Shown here one piece after another: positions 35,640-47,822 of a DNA stretch of 64,000 nucleotides; position 1 is the first letter of the stretch; the number at the start of each line of letters is the position of its first letter. The notes under the pieces are model-generated. The model saw nothing but the letters and a program-made list of their open reading frames with translations. It was not told the origin of the DNA and made no database searches. Origin of the DNA: Liolophura sinensis (lineage: Eukaryota > Mollusca > Polyplacophora > Chitonida > Chitonidae). The stretch covers positions 11,149,385 to 11,213,384 of the forward strand of contig NC_088295.1 of assembly GCF_032854445.1 (NCBI RefSeq), given 5' to 3'. A program made the position numbers and the translations under genes.

Positions 35640-37990
35640 TTAAATATTCATGAGGAATGTTCAAAAATGCGAAAAAACACTACCCTGAGTTGCGTCACAA
35701 AACAATACGATTGTCTCACAGACTAATTAGTTGTTTTCGTCATACATCATCTGATAAGAATCACGAAAAGCCTTGTTATCACGGTATCAGTTACCCGTCA
35801 TCTAAGGTGGACATCATCTTAAATTGCACTGTAACTGAACAGCATATCAGTAGATGTGCCATCAAGTACTTTGCAACACCGCAACATGTGACAGCACTAG
35901 AACTATGTTTATAGCGTTTTCATTCATGTTATAGTCTTCTAATGAAAGTAACGGCAACAAATTTATAGCCATTTCACATTTTACATTATCGCATTGCTCT
36001 AGCGGGATTAGTTATAACCATTCGCCTTATCCATATTGTTGGACAGAATGACGATTTCAGGTCGTGTGCAAATCTAATCTATACCACATAAAATTCAGCG
36101 TAAGGTATACCGACATATTTTGGATGAGTGTAAGTGATAAGGTTTCATTCAGTGTGGTTTAGACATTAGTGATTATTGTTATGCCACCAATACATTTCGT
36201 ATGTACGGTTTCACTCACCGTAACCTTGTTTGATTGTCCATATTTATTTAGCTTTGCTTGGGCACACATATGGAAGAGGTCTCGATGAATGGAGCTGTCA
36301 ATCAGGAGTACATTACCTCATTTTCCATGGTGAGGGAAATCATTAAACGGATTTATTCCGCTTTTCATTACCAAAAAGGTTTGAAATCTGGCATGGAAGC
36401 AAAGAAAATGCATATATGTATGCTGGATGGACAGCTAATGAATAAATATAATACATATGACAAGGTCATAAATCTAAAGGACAAATTGGTCACTTCAAAA
36501 CCTCACTTTGCAAACGAAACTTGCTTCACACTTAAATGTTTGTTATTTAATCTTTTCACCAAGAACACCTTCCAGATGTAGAAGACGAATTACAGAAACA
36601 TACAGTAACTTTAGAGACATTCCCTTTGATGACCTAGTTTGAAACGACCTCATGAGAACCCTCCAGTTACAGCCGCAAATGATCAAAATTGCTTTCCTGT
36701 GTTCTGACGACAGATCCTACAGGCACATAACGATAGTACCTGGATGTTTTGTCCGTTTGAAGTTTTCCATTGTGGTGGTTTCACCAGAAGAGCTAGCACG
36801 CCAGGGCAATATTCGGTTCTCAATGGACCTAAAACTGTGACTCCAGCTCAGATTACGACGGCTCCAGCCTTAGTTACACACATACTATATTAATATATAT
36901 TTTATGTCTCCAAAGGGAAAGTTGATCAATTACTAAATAGTGTGTTTAACCGTGTTGACATTGCTTTGATATATTTTGACACTGTTCCTCAAAATGGTCG
37001 TAACGGTAACAACTTGATAGCTGGTAACACTGAGCATGTGACAACATGTTTAGCTGTCATTCATTGGAAGTCCACTTTGTTGTGGGTAGGTTTTCATACG
37101 GTATCTATTACCTCTTATGTGTTCTCCACTTTTGTGGCATCAATATATGTAGTCTGATATTTCCAGAACGAGAACGTAGAAGACAACACCCCTATTTTCT
37201 TACATGGTTATCGTCTTGACTTCACATAAACTGACTGATGATACTTTTTATTTCTTTGGACAAAAACCTTCTCAGATGTTAATAGATGTGCAAATCCAAA
37301 AATTGTACTTTGAAAGAAAGATAAAGCCACTTGTTTTTGTATTCAGTTAGTTTTATGTGTGTTAATTCTTATCAGTAGGTTTCCATGTATCTGGATGGAC
37401 GGATTAGTGACGGATACACATTTATTGGGCTTTTTACTTCTGACTCATAGGCGTCTTTCATGACAGACACTTAAATACAGACTGTTGGTATGACGCGGCC
37501 AGGGGCATTGATATAGAAGGGTGTGCTCAGAGTCAAAGAAAGTAGGCGTTGTGATAGTGGTCACATTTCCGTGTTAGCAGCTGTGAGGCACGACTCTAAT
37601 GAAGCAACCTGATTAAAGACACCCCTAATCTCAATTAGAGCAGATTATTTATAAATGTTAGACACAGGAACCCGTAAGTCTACAGACAACCCCAGAAGGC
37701 CTGTCAGAACGTTCTAGCTGAGCTGATAAAATTTTCTTTTGATTTATGGTAAATTGCCACACGATCCTGTCCGTAAAAGCTTCATCTAACAATAGTATAA
37801 AGCAAAAATAAGAGGAAAACCGAAAGACGTCTTTTAGCTTGATGTTTGTAAAGTTGTATATAAAATGCTTTCAAGTGTGATACGCACTGGCTTTCTTGTG
37901 AATTAGATAGATTGCTCCTAGGCATTGAAAGATTTACCACCGGGTACATCATTATCAATATATAAGATACAGCTACTGAGTAATATGTGA
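35640..37990 (+). repeat. Segmental duplication, module P of copy B
   Basis: Direct homologue of 6101-8295 (see anchors there), with the left extension matching 2660-2790. A 107-codon frame (36258-36581) here has no intact counterpart in copy A, so I do not call it a gene. Confidence 0.65.
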
Positions 37991-39615
37991 AAGGTATTAG
38001 AAATTATTGAAAGCGCACGAATATGATATTTCAGCTTCGTATGTTTGAATATCCATGATTGCCTTCAAAGGTGCATCTGAATTAGACAATAATATCACTG
38101 AAGGTCTAAAGGTTTAGCGTACGAGAAGAAGCGTCCAGTTCACTATAGCTGCGAGCATGTTTTAGCTTAGAGAATCATGCGTGGCATAACTAATATGGAC
38201 GTATGCAGTACTGGGCCTATGCGGTTGTAATATTTGTTGCAACAAAATAAAGATCTTGTCAAATAAAACCGATAAACTCAGTTTAAAACCGAGCGCGCTC
38301 GTTGTTTACATAGAGCATTGTTCACGTGTATTATCCGCCCATCATGATATTCTCATGTTACACTTACACACGTAACATGTTATACTGTTTGCAGCAAATA
38401 TTGGACGGGTTAACATTTGAAGACCTTGTCAAACTGAAGAATTGCCACCGTAAACCTTGATCCCGGAAATGGATGAGCATGTGACCGGAAGATGATGGAC
38501 AGCAGACGAACTGATGGTTGATGAACGCTGCTGATTAGGTCATTTCGACAGATCGCGAAACAAGCCGACCTGTGTCAGAGATTTACGTCAGCGCCTTTCA
38601 ATGATTATTTCCGCCTGTAGGCTCACCAACACATATCATTCACTTCTGAAGAATGCCAGCTGCTCATTTGCTTCACCTAAAATCCCATATTCAAATCTGA
38701 TCCCAACAATTATCTTCTGAAGAAAGCAAATACAAAAAAGTTGATCACATAAGTCCCTGCATTTGTCGGACTACAACTGGTTGTCAAGCTAAAGAGAGAC
38801 AAGGCGGATTATGGGTGTAATTTCAGCGTCTGGAATGACATGCCAGTCAGTTATGTGTCCAGCAAAAAGGCAAACCATATATTTGACCTGTGTGATCGAT
38901 ATTCTAAACAGAGACTTGCTTTCCACTCCAAATATTAAGATCTTGGCCAAGTGAACATTTGTCACCATGACAAATGACAAAACACAGTACTTACTTAGTA
39001 TCTGAATTCTGTAAGTGTGTGTTACCTAGTGGTTTGTAGAATGATATATGGTATACATTGCCAATAACAGTTATATTTACCAAAGCCATCAGATGTCATT
39101 ATCTTTACTTGAATAGCAATATACCAAAGGATTCTGTACATGGCGTGCACATATCCGGCATTTGTAAGGTCTTGCACGTTATGTGACGATTTCAGCATCA
39201 AACTCTGGTGTGTCAAGCGCCATCAAACGCCTTCACTCTAATGGTTGATGAACGCTGCATGTTTTTCTTCTAAGTAAATATGGACAGAGCGTTCAGAATG
39301 CATAAATGTGTCTAATTCCGCTTTACCTATTTTTTATTTTGACTATTGACAACTTATATACTAACATCATACACGTTTTGAATACAGATTTCATTCGCCT
39401 AGGACATTCCTTGTGTCTTTCCAACATCACTGAAAACTGATGACTGCTTCTCTTTGAATGGTTCCTTTCTAATTTCGAACTTTTTTTTAGTCCTTTGGTG
39501 GTTTGTGGTAAACGTCTTTTTGGGGGAATTGGTCTTGCGATTATTTATCCGGAAAGAGGCTAGGCTTCTACACAAACATACCGACTTTAAAAAGGATTCA
39601 CAGGCCGAGTCACAA
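37991..39615. other. No recognisable gene
   Basis: Homology to copy A between modules P and X is not traceable by eye. Only short chance frames. Confidence 0.35.
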
Positions 39616-39619
39616 AAAG

Positions 39620-39815
39620 TGAATTTGGCCGTCAAGTATGTGAGCGGCCCTATCATCTCCCTGGAGACTGCTTAACTACTGATAATGACGCTGACCTCAT
39701 TTGATGGCTATTTATTTGATTGGTGTTTTGTTCGGTTTGTTGTGATATCGACTTTAATTTAACTGCACTGGGTCACAGTCGCTCACCGAGCCTTTGTGAT
39801 TGTATATAAAACAGT
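39620..39815 (-). repeat. Module X, copy B (shortened)
   Basis: CATCTCCCTGGAGACTGCTT then AACTACTGATAATGACGCTG matches 10053-10095; GGGTCACAGTCGCTCACCGA matches the CACAGTCACCCACTG part of copy A. TATTTATTTGATTGGTGTTT (39709-39728) inside it is identical to a SINE A tail and may be a tiny insertion. Confidence 0.5.
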
Positions 39816-40189
39816 AAACGGAAAGTTTGTTTTAGATGAGTTAAGAAACCAATAATACATAATATACAGCTCATGCAATCGATGTGTTCAGTTATACTAA
39901 CTAGGATATAAAAGACTACAGTATAGAGAGAAAAAGCAGGGCGGGGGTGAAGGTGTGATAACTGGAAAATAGCGATATGTAAGTGGTGAAATTCTCATTT
40001 AGGGTTTTATTCTAATTCTTCATGTAAATACTTCAATAGTAGCCACCTACAATGGCCATAGACCTTTGCACTGAATAGAATGTTAATGAACATAAAGTGA
40101 GGTTAGTTACAATGAAATACACGTCATTGGTTTTTCTTAACTGTACAGATCAGGCTTTTTTCCCATCCGTAAACTTGATGTCGATATTT

Positions 40190-40700
40190 TTATGTGAAAT
40201 ACCCTTCGTACGACATAAACACAACAGTAAAATAGATCGAATCAGACTCCTTTTTCTGTCTGAAATCGCATATGAATTGAATACATTATTTTGTTTCAAA
40301 CCGATCACTTAGTCATCCCCACAGGTATGAGGTCAGCCAATTTGATTGGAATAGAACTTCATCTAAACCTGGCATATTAAAAGCTCGGGTGAACATGATT
40401 TCGACAAGACTATAGATATGAAAGATGAATTGACACACTAGAACCTTACCCAGGTAACGTATATCAAACGGTAATGACGTTTTGTGCGGAAAGTGATCGC
40501 ATAAACCAGCTCTTCGTCAGATGTAGCCCTGATATACCCTTTGATGTGTCCACAAATGGTAAATTTACTGTCCCATCCTATGTCGCATATCGATCTTTAT
40601 GTCAACTGTGTAGAATTATAGACATAAATCAGTCGTGGTCTGTTTCTTCGTTTCTTTATTTCTTTCTGCGTGTACATAGCAGTGCGTACTGAAATAATTA
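40190..40700 (+). pseudogene. Module Y, copy B, frameshifted
   Basis: Contains GTCATCCCCACAGGTATGAG (upstream frame), then the conserved run FCAESDRINQLFVRCSPDIP followed by FDVSTNGKFTVPS. A one-base loss relative to 13799-14044 then shifts the frame. A stop (TAG) occurs just before LEPYP.. (ACACACTAGAACC). Broken by at least two lesions. Confidence 0.5.
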
Positions 40701-40984
40701 TACGAAAGGAGATTGAGGCATTAATTTGTTTGATTTTTTGAATCATCAAAATCAGTAGGATACGTAACTTTTGTTTGTCAAGCTTCCTTGTTTAACCTTA
40801 ACCTCTTTATTAACTGTCCCCTTTAGTTTCTGCTTAACGGGTGCACAGTTTATTTCCTCACAAACACTCAACACTTGTTCGAAAAAGATGGATAGCACCA
40901 GCGTCAGGGTGATGCAAGCTATCTCTGTAGAAATGTCTTACATGTATGTCTTACGTGTATCTGTCATCTGGAAATTAATGGAAA

Positions 40985-41450
40985 TGGACTGAGTCGGTGC
41001 CCACGACCTTCGGGGGAGGGAAAAACATCCGTTATTTTCTGGGAATCCAGATTACCTCACTACTTGTAAAACTCGTAATTCAACACACAATAAATAATGG
41101 ACAATGTAAATCGATGTTGCGTGGCAAATGTACTCTCGTAAACAAGTCGCCCACTGTCCTCTACAGACACATTACAAACCATGGTTAAAGTTAAGCTGCC
41201 TCAGTCAAGTAGTTCTTCAGGAATCTCACAGATTCTTTCCCTACCCCTTGCCAATCGCTTTCCATACCCGCCGTGGCTGAGTTCTGTGAATTGGACAAAA
41301 CGGACACGTGTCCTGGCCAGACAAGACAAATTCTTGGCAATGAATGACACTTTGCACTGTCTCAGGCTAGACAGGTATCGTTTGCAAGAAAACAATCATG
41401 ATCGGAGATATCCATACTGTATCTTGTAACGAATGACATTGGAATAATAT
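40985..41450 (+). repeat. Module Z, copy B
   Basis: Direct homologue of 14780-15240 and 11250-11710. Frame 41181-41429 (SQILSLPLANRF....SVNWTK.TRVLARQDKFLA) is partly echoed in copy A (HIISLHLANRFAHPPFLS). The shared frame is noted, but there is no known domain. Confidence 0.6.
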
Positions 41451-42379
41451 GTAATGCTTTCGTCAATGTAACCCGATGTAAAAAATTTTAATTGAAATTT
41501 TAAGTGAAAACTAACCTAGAATAAGTTCTCTCGTATTTATTGTTGTTATACGTTTTTGTGGAATTGTAACTACAATCAGAATTCATATCTATTAAACCTG
41601 AAAGTCAACATAAAATAAACTTATTAGTATGGCTTTCTTCACAATGGAACATAATCATCCGTCTTCGTGACACACCCCTTTTCGTAACACAGAACTTAAC
41701 ACATGGCATCACATGCTCCTTTTAATTCTTATCATACGTAGTTGGAAATTTGTAACAATTGTATTTTAGAATTTTTCGTACTTTTTTTAGTCCTTTGGAA
41801 ACCACTCCTGGTTTCAAACAAGCGACCTCACCAGCAATAAATGTCAATCTTCTGTGATGGAGAGAGCTTTAAACACATTAAGAAACGAACGTTTGGACTT
41901 TAAAAGTGGTTACACCTTCCGAAACTCAAAGAGCGCCTATGTGTAGCCCATGTTTGGAGATGAGGCCTTACTTTATTTGGTGCTGCTGTGCTGTAATAGC
42001 ACACCAGGCCATATGGCATTTCCGGTTTGTCTCGGACTTTTACAAACTGATTTGTTATGGTATCTTTATAAACAAATGTAAGACTGTAGATCTTCGCCGC
42101 AGCCAGTCAAAGAATCTACTTATCTGTCAGATTTGTGTACAATTTGTTCACAGGTCAGTTTAGTGATCTCTTCCCAGGAAAATGTCCCATATCGCACATG
42201 CTCGTCTAGAGGATTAACTAAGGACACTGCCGAAGTAATTGTTTGCATAGTTATTCAACACTGTGTAGTTTATGCTTCAGTAATAGCATGGGTGGCATTC
42301 ATTTTTTTTTGGAGTTCAAGAGTGAGAGTACAATCAAACAAAAAGGTAGTGATGAAGCATACACACACTATGTGGGTGC

Positions 42380-43060
42380 ATAAATATTTATAGCAGCATG
42401 AACTAGATCTTCGTCATGTTACGTCAGTAAGGTACATTTATAGATAAATGTATAGCAGCAGGTCTCATATTGATTCGGACAATTAATAGAAGGGTGTGAT
42501 TGCCATCACAGCGTGGGGACTGGAGTTGTATAATCCGTAGTTTACTTTCATGTCATGTTATATCTGTATGTGGTGCATATACACCTCTTCTCCAGGCTTG
42601 GGAGAATATTCCGAAGTGCGCCATCAAATCCCAGTCAATGTTTATAAATGTTTAAACACTTCTGGAACATAAGTAACAAAAACTCGTTTCTCAATGTCAT
42701 CCTTTAGGAGCATTTCTCAAACTTGAATTCTCAAGTTGAATTATGTAGGAAGGTTGTGTTTAAGCTTCTAGCAGAACAAAGAATGGTCGAAGATTATGCT
42801 ATAACACAACGTACGGAATGCTGAGTTGACGAGAGTTGTCCTGACGATCAAGTCATTAACATTATCGTTGTTTGATCTCCATTTGCCAGTTTTAAGTTCT
42901 CTAGTGTGTAAACTGGACTGTGAAACCAATGAAAGTTGTGGTAGATCGATACCCAACGCACTTTATCGAACTGTGATAGCAGACATCAGCCCCTTGATAA
43001 GCTGGGGAGACAAGTGGACAATTGTCCTCATCTCCTACAGGTTCTTTGTTATCTAAGTAT
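42380..43060 (+). repeat. Module W, copy B
   Basis: Direct homologue of 15840-16860; holds a single 36-bp-type unit (42817-42853). Confidence 0.7.
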
Positions 43061-43069
43061 ATCGAAGCA

Positions 43070-43220
43070 AGAAGATGACTGATACAAACGACTACAGCGT
43101 AGAGAGTAAAACCAGAAGTGCGACCACTATGTGGTGGTAAATGGTCAAATGTAACTGGTAAAATCCTACCTCTTGTCAATATACTTCGTCAAGGGTTTTA
43201 AACTTTTCTAACTGTAGAAT
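43070..43220 (+). repeat. Module V, copy B; right edge of duplication
   Basis: CAGCGTAGAGAGTAAAACCA (43095-43114) and CCTCTTGTCAATATACTTCG match copy A and inverted copy C. Confidence 0.5.
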
Positions 43221-45524
43221 CTAAGATAGAGCATCACTATGAACATCACAAAGCACGTGGTTTGATACCTTTCTGTTGTTGATTGTTTTACTCACAAAAC
43301 TTTCGTATTATAGACCTAATGTTTTACCTCGTCATCTGGGTTATTTCTTTTTTTTCTATACAGATTGAGATCTCGTTTATTTCTTTAACTTTCTCAGATA
43401 TTCTCCAAGACATTCAGTGGAGAGAACACACCACCTTTCACTGTTTGATTCCCGACAAGAATCAAAAGAGGACACGAAGACGGGATATGGACACTTTTTC
43501 ACATTTACATACTCTAATGTTGGAGATGTTTAGCATACCATGATAAAAACCTTAATTCTGGGAGGTGGTGACTTACGACGGGTCAGCCAGGATGGGCTGC
43601 TTTGTACGACATGCACTGTACCAACCTTTTACGTCTAAATTACAAAAGTTCCTCACCTGTCCACCATTTGTCACAGAGACCCGGAGATCGCCTTGGCCAC
43701 GCTTTATCTTCCGTGGGAGGAAATCATTCGAGGATTAGGTTTGTGTTATATGTCACGTTATAATTCTGTTCCTTGAGGCGACGGCTGATGTTTGCATTGG
43801 GACTGCTGAGATGCCCGGTATGCGCAGTATGGCAACAACGTTAATTTCAATCATACAGGTATTTATAAATTATACACACGTTCACAGTTTTACGAGTCCT
43901 CTTAAAACTTTAAGACGGTTAAATGTTGTCCGATATAATGAAAGATTTATATATATTCAAATAAGGTAATATGTCAGCTGTTATGTAACCGATAGGATAG
44001 GATATTTAGCTATTTGTTTTCCTGTTCGAAAGCCCGGTAAAGACGGATGCGCTGTCAGCGTGAATGCTTTCTGAATCTCTCTAGGGCTTCAGTCGTAATC
44101 GAAGAAAAACTCACCCTGAGGAAGTTCCTTATTTCTGCACAAATCACGTCAAAGCGTGGCGTTAATTGAAGATCATATCATAGGTGAAGTGCAGCGTCTA
44201 TTGTGGAAAAAAGATTTTGATCACATATTCGCGAGGTATTCTGGGATGGCTATAACTGCTAACACCCTACTTAGATGTTACGTTTTGAGTTTGGAGTTAT
44301 TGTCCCCACTAGTTTTCCTCGGACCTATGCAAGACTTTTTTGTGTATCTGCTTTTCACAGGAGATAGTTGTTGGGATTATAATTTGAAATTGTATTTTGG
44401 ATGAAACAAATGAACGGGCATTCTTCAGAAGTGCATGATGGGTCTGGGTGGACATTATTTGCAGACATGAAACGGATACAGGCGAAAGAAATCATTGAAA
44501 GATAATAACCTGATGCAATCTCTGACCCAATCTCTGACCCTGGTCGGCTTGATTTTCGATTTGTCGACATGGCCTTATCAGCAGCAACCATCAGTTCATA
44601 TTAAGGAGTCAAGGTTTACCGTGGCCATCTGCCAATATGTCGGTATAACCTATGAAGGAATTTCGAAACCAATCACTAGCTTTGCTGCAGCTGCATGCAT
44701 TGCCAGTTATATGGAAGATAAATGTATAATCAAATGTAAGTCTTCAAAAATAAGAAACAACTATTTCAAAAAAAAACATGTCTGACACTAGGTATATAAA
44801 AGTGCTGAATACAGTACAGATAAAACATATAAAAATACAAATATTACATATGAAACCTAAATGAAGGTCGTATTTAGATAATGAACATGCGTAGTTTTAC
44901 AATGGGTTTATTAATTTTGGTTTGTTAGTAATTTACCTCAAAAGAAATTACACAGCACATCAAACATACGTCCCTTGTGGTCATACCTTGGCTGATGCGA
45001 ATCACGCAACTATAGTGAATTGGACGCTTAGTACTACAGCTAAAACTTTGATTGAATCTATGCGTCGAAACAGACATTCGTTTACCAACCGTTAACCTAT
45101 AAGGACGTTCCAGGTCAATAATCACAGGTCAGTTCCCAAAACCACGTATAACACAAACCACCAAAGAACTAATAAAATATATAAAGTACAAAAATAGGGC
45201 GGGATCGTATAAAGGGATACGGTCAAAAGTTTTCAGTGATGTTGGAAAGACGCCAGGTACACTCATGGCGACTGAGTGAAATCAATATTCGAATCGTGTA
45301 CCATGCTAGAATATCAGTTGTCGATAACAAAATATGTATCACAGCTGCGCTTTGATTGCAACTGTTCATATATTTCACGTGGCGATCAGCTCGATGGATA
45401 TACAGCCCCTAGCCCCGGGTTAAGTGGAATTAGAGACAATCATGAAGCAAAGCGCCAGAGGTTCTGGACTCTTTGTCCATACTTAAGAGAATAGTCATCG
45501 CAAAACTTAAGAAATTTGGATTGA
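43221..45524. other. No recognisable gene
   Basis: The frame 44495-44785 contains FTVAICQYVGITYEGISKPI and reads plausibly as protein, but no family or splice support was found. Otherwise AT-rich with chance frames. Confidence 0.3.
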
Positions 45525-45850
45525 AATCGTCACATGGCGAGATATGTACACTCCATAGGCAAGACCCTTCGGTATATTGCTGTCCAAGTAAGGATAATTC
45601 ACAATGGCAAATTGAAACTATCCCTCTTATCGTAAAGCCTTCGAGAGAGGAAACCGTTTTGATCTTTGTACGAATATAGGTCCAGATAACATGCACTATC
45701 TGGAGAGTGTGGTTTTCTTAAAATCCAGCGAAGGTGGATAAATATCTTCCACAGCCTTCGGATTGTTAAGTACGACGTTAAACCCCAAGCACTCACTCCA
45801 CAGCCTTCGGTATACATGGGTTGTTTAAAGCTAGGAGATAATCAGCATAC
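45525..45850 (-). pseudogene. Reverse transcriptase remnant, second copy
   Basis: On the minus strand, in two or more frames: SPDSACYLDLYSYKDQNGFL, RRLYDKRDSFN, then (after a frameshift) VNYPYLDSNIPKG and LAYGVYIS. These are typical C-terminal RT motifs of the same family as 839-1928, with which it also shares DNA similarity (the GTACGAATATAGGTCCAGAT side against 872-905). It is interrupted by a 36-bp SINE B fragment at 45762-45797. Confidence 0.65.
45762..45797 (+). mobile_element. Minimal 36-bp SINE B 3' end with 13-bp target duplication
   Basis: ATTGTTAAGTACGACGTTAA then ACCCCAAGCACTCACT is the extreme 3' end of family B. It is flanked by a perfect 13-bp repeat, CCACAGCCTTCGG (45749-45761 and 45798-45810). 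It is therefore a genuine but extremely 5'-truncated retroposition event. Confidence 0.85.
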
Positions 45851-47784
45851 CGTTTAGTGAGTGAGAAAGATTGAGATTGCTGATACATACTGTAATATGC
45901 TACTGAATCGTAAATGTTTGGACATTTTGCTTGACAACTAAAAACTTCTGTCGCTTATTGTATCTACATGTAGATTACCGTGTCAACTGGACAAATTGCC
46001 TAGCGCTAGGCTGCATACACGGTTCCGTTGTCTGGTCATTTCAACACTTTACCTCATGATTTGAGCACTTTGCTTTCTACAGCAGCTAACATCAATACAG
46101 GGTTATGAGCAATTCTCCTCGTGCAGGGAATACAGCGGCAGAAAGCTGAAATCTTTGTAACTTCCCTTCCACTTTCTACCACACATGGTTGTGTTAACAT
46201 TTCAATCATTACTACACTTAAATTCTTAAGTGACCTGAATATTTCGTGTAATAGCCAAAGATCGCGCGATTCCTACACTCTGGTTATTACATTTATATTG
46301 CTTAACACTTTGTGATAACGTAAAGTATATAAGTGCTAACTTATTAAACTTCTTATGTCGTCATTTCACAAAGAACTACAGATAAAATATTTTGTGTGTG
46401 TATAGACATTTTACTGCAGTTTTAAAATTTTTAGACCATGGATTTTTTAGATTCTTTTCTTGCACCATTCACACACTTATGCAGCTAAAATATCTTCTTG
46501 TTTTTGCACTTCACCATACAGAGAAATTTATCACGGCGATTGAATGATTCCCATTATTAGGCTCTGCTATTAAAGAATGGAGTATGGAAGATGGTTACAG
46601 GAATACATAAGCTCGCGGAAATTGTTCACCTTATTTCATTCTTTTTGTAGAGCTGTTCATCCACTCATTTTTTCTCTTGTTTTTATGCTCTCGAGGCTCA
46701 AGATGTTTTAGCTACTCTCGCATATTTGCCTTTTAAGCGAGTGTTAATATTCGTCTTAAGCATTTATCGTTATGGTTATGGTTATAAAACAACAGAGAAT
46801 TTTTCACTTTCGCGTGCAGGTGTTGTTTTTTTCATGACTTACACACAAGACCTGTAAATAAATAATGTACCAACCAAGTGCATAATGGACAAAAGCTGCA
46901 GACCCATCTGAAAAAACCAAGATATATTTCTGTTTTATTTCCCGAACTACTGCGTCACAATTTTTTCTAGCAAAATCCTATCCCAAACAGGGCAAACAGT
47001 GGCCTGCAAGAAGAAAAGAACCCATCAATTTTAATGTCAAATGCACACATTAAGCTTTACAGCTCTCTCATAACAATCTTAAGATTAGCCTGGATTAGAT
47101 TTTCTTTTTGTTTTATTTTCTTAGAAGCTCCTAATATACAACCCTGCATGCTTGCGTGGTAGAAACTGTTAGTATCATTGGTATGCCATTTACTTTGTCC
47201 CAAAAACCTAATCTTGTAATATATAAACAAGCAAATTCAGAGAATTTATATCTCATATTAATAATGCAAAACGTATGGATGGATGAGAAAATCTTATGCA
47301 TGGGTTGTTTTAAAACTTGATCTGAGTTTACACAATATTTGATCAAAATCAGAGTATTACTTATAGAAGTTATTGCATGACAACCAAAGCGTCGCAGAAG
47401 GGTAAACCAAAAAGACTGGCAGACCAAAAGACACATTCACATCTCTCCCTTTCCATGAAAGCATGAGATAACAAGAGGGCCTCCAACAAAGGTATCTTGG
47501 GAGTCCCATTTCTAGAGCTGGCCTGTGTTTGTCGGCTATAGATACTGTGAGTATGTTTAGTAATTTGCCACTTTGACGCCTTACCGTTGAGTGCATTCTG
47601 ATATAATTAATTTTGTTACATTAAATTATCTACTCCTTATCGCTCAAACAAAGGACTCATCAGTAGAAATGATTAAATTTGGAATCTTTAACATTTGTTT
47701 GAATGTGGCTGGAGTGAGGCAGGTAACCTACCAAAGGTTATTGGCTGGACGGAGTATGCGTACAATAGTCCCAGGGGCAACGTT
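45851..47784. other. No recognisable feature
   Basis: Frames near 47131-47596 (minus) lie downstream of the small secreted-protein gene and could include its 3' UTR, but carry no recognisable domain. Confidence 0.3.
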
Positions 47785-47790
47785 TTTATT

Positions 47791-47822
47791 TCAGCACGAG
47801 TTCAGCATACCTGCCTCTGGCA
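47791..47822 (-). CDS. Exon 3 (C-terminus) of secreted protein gene
   Basis: Completes the split codon and adds PEAGMLNSC, then TGA. AATAAA directly after the stop is an unusually close polyadenylation signal if used. Confidence 0.5.

Noticed and set aside
36258-36581. 107-codon ORF in module P of copy B
   Set aside because: The homologous stretch of copy A (6415-6648) does not preserve the frame, and there is no recognisable domain.
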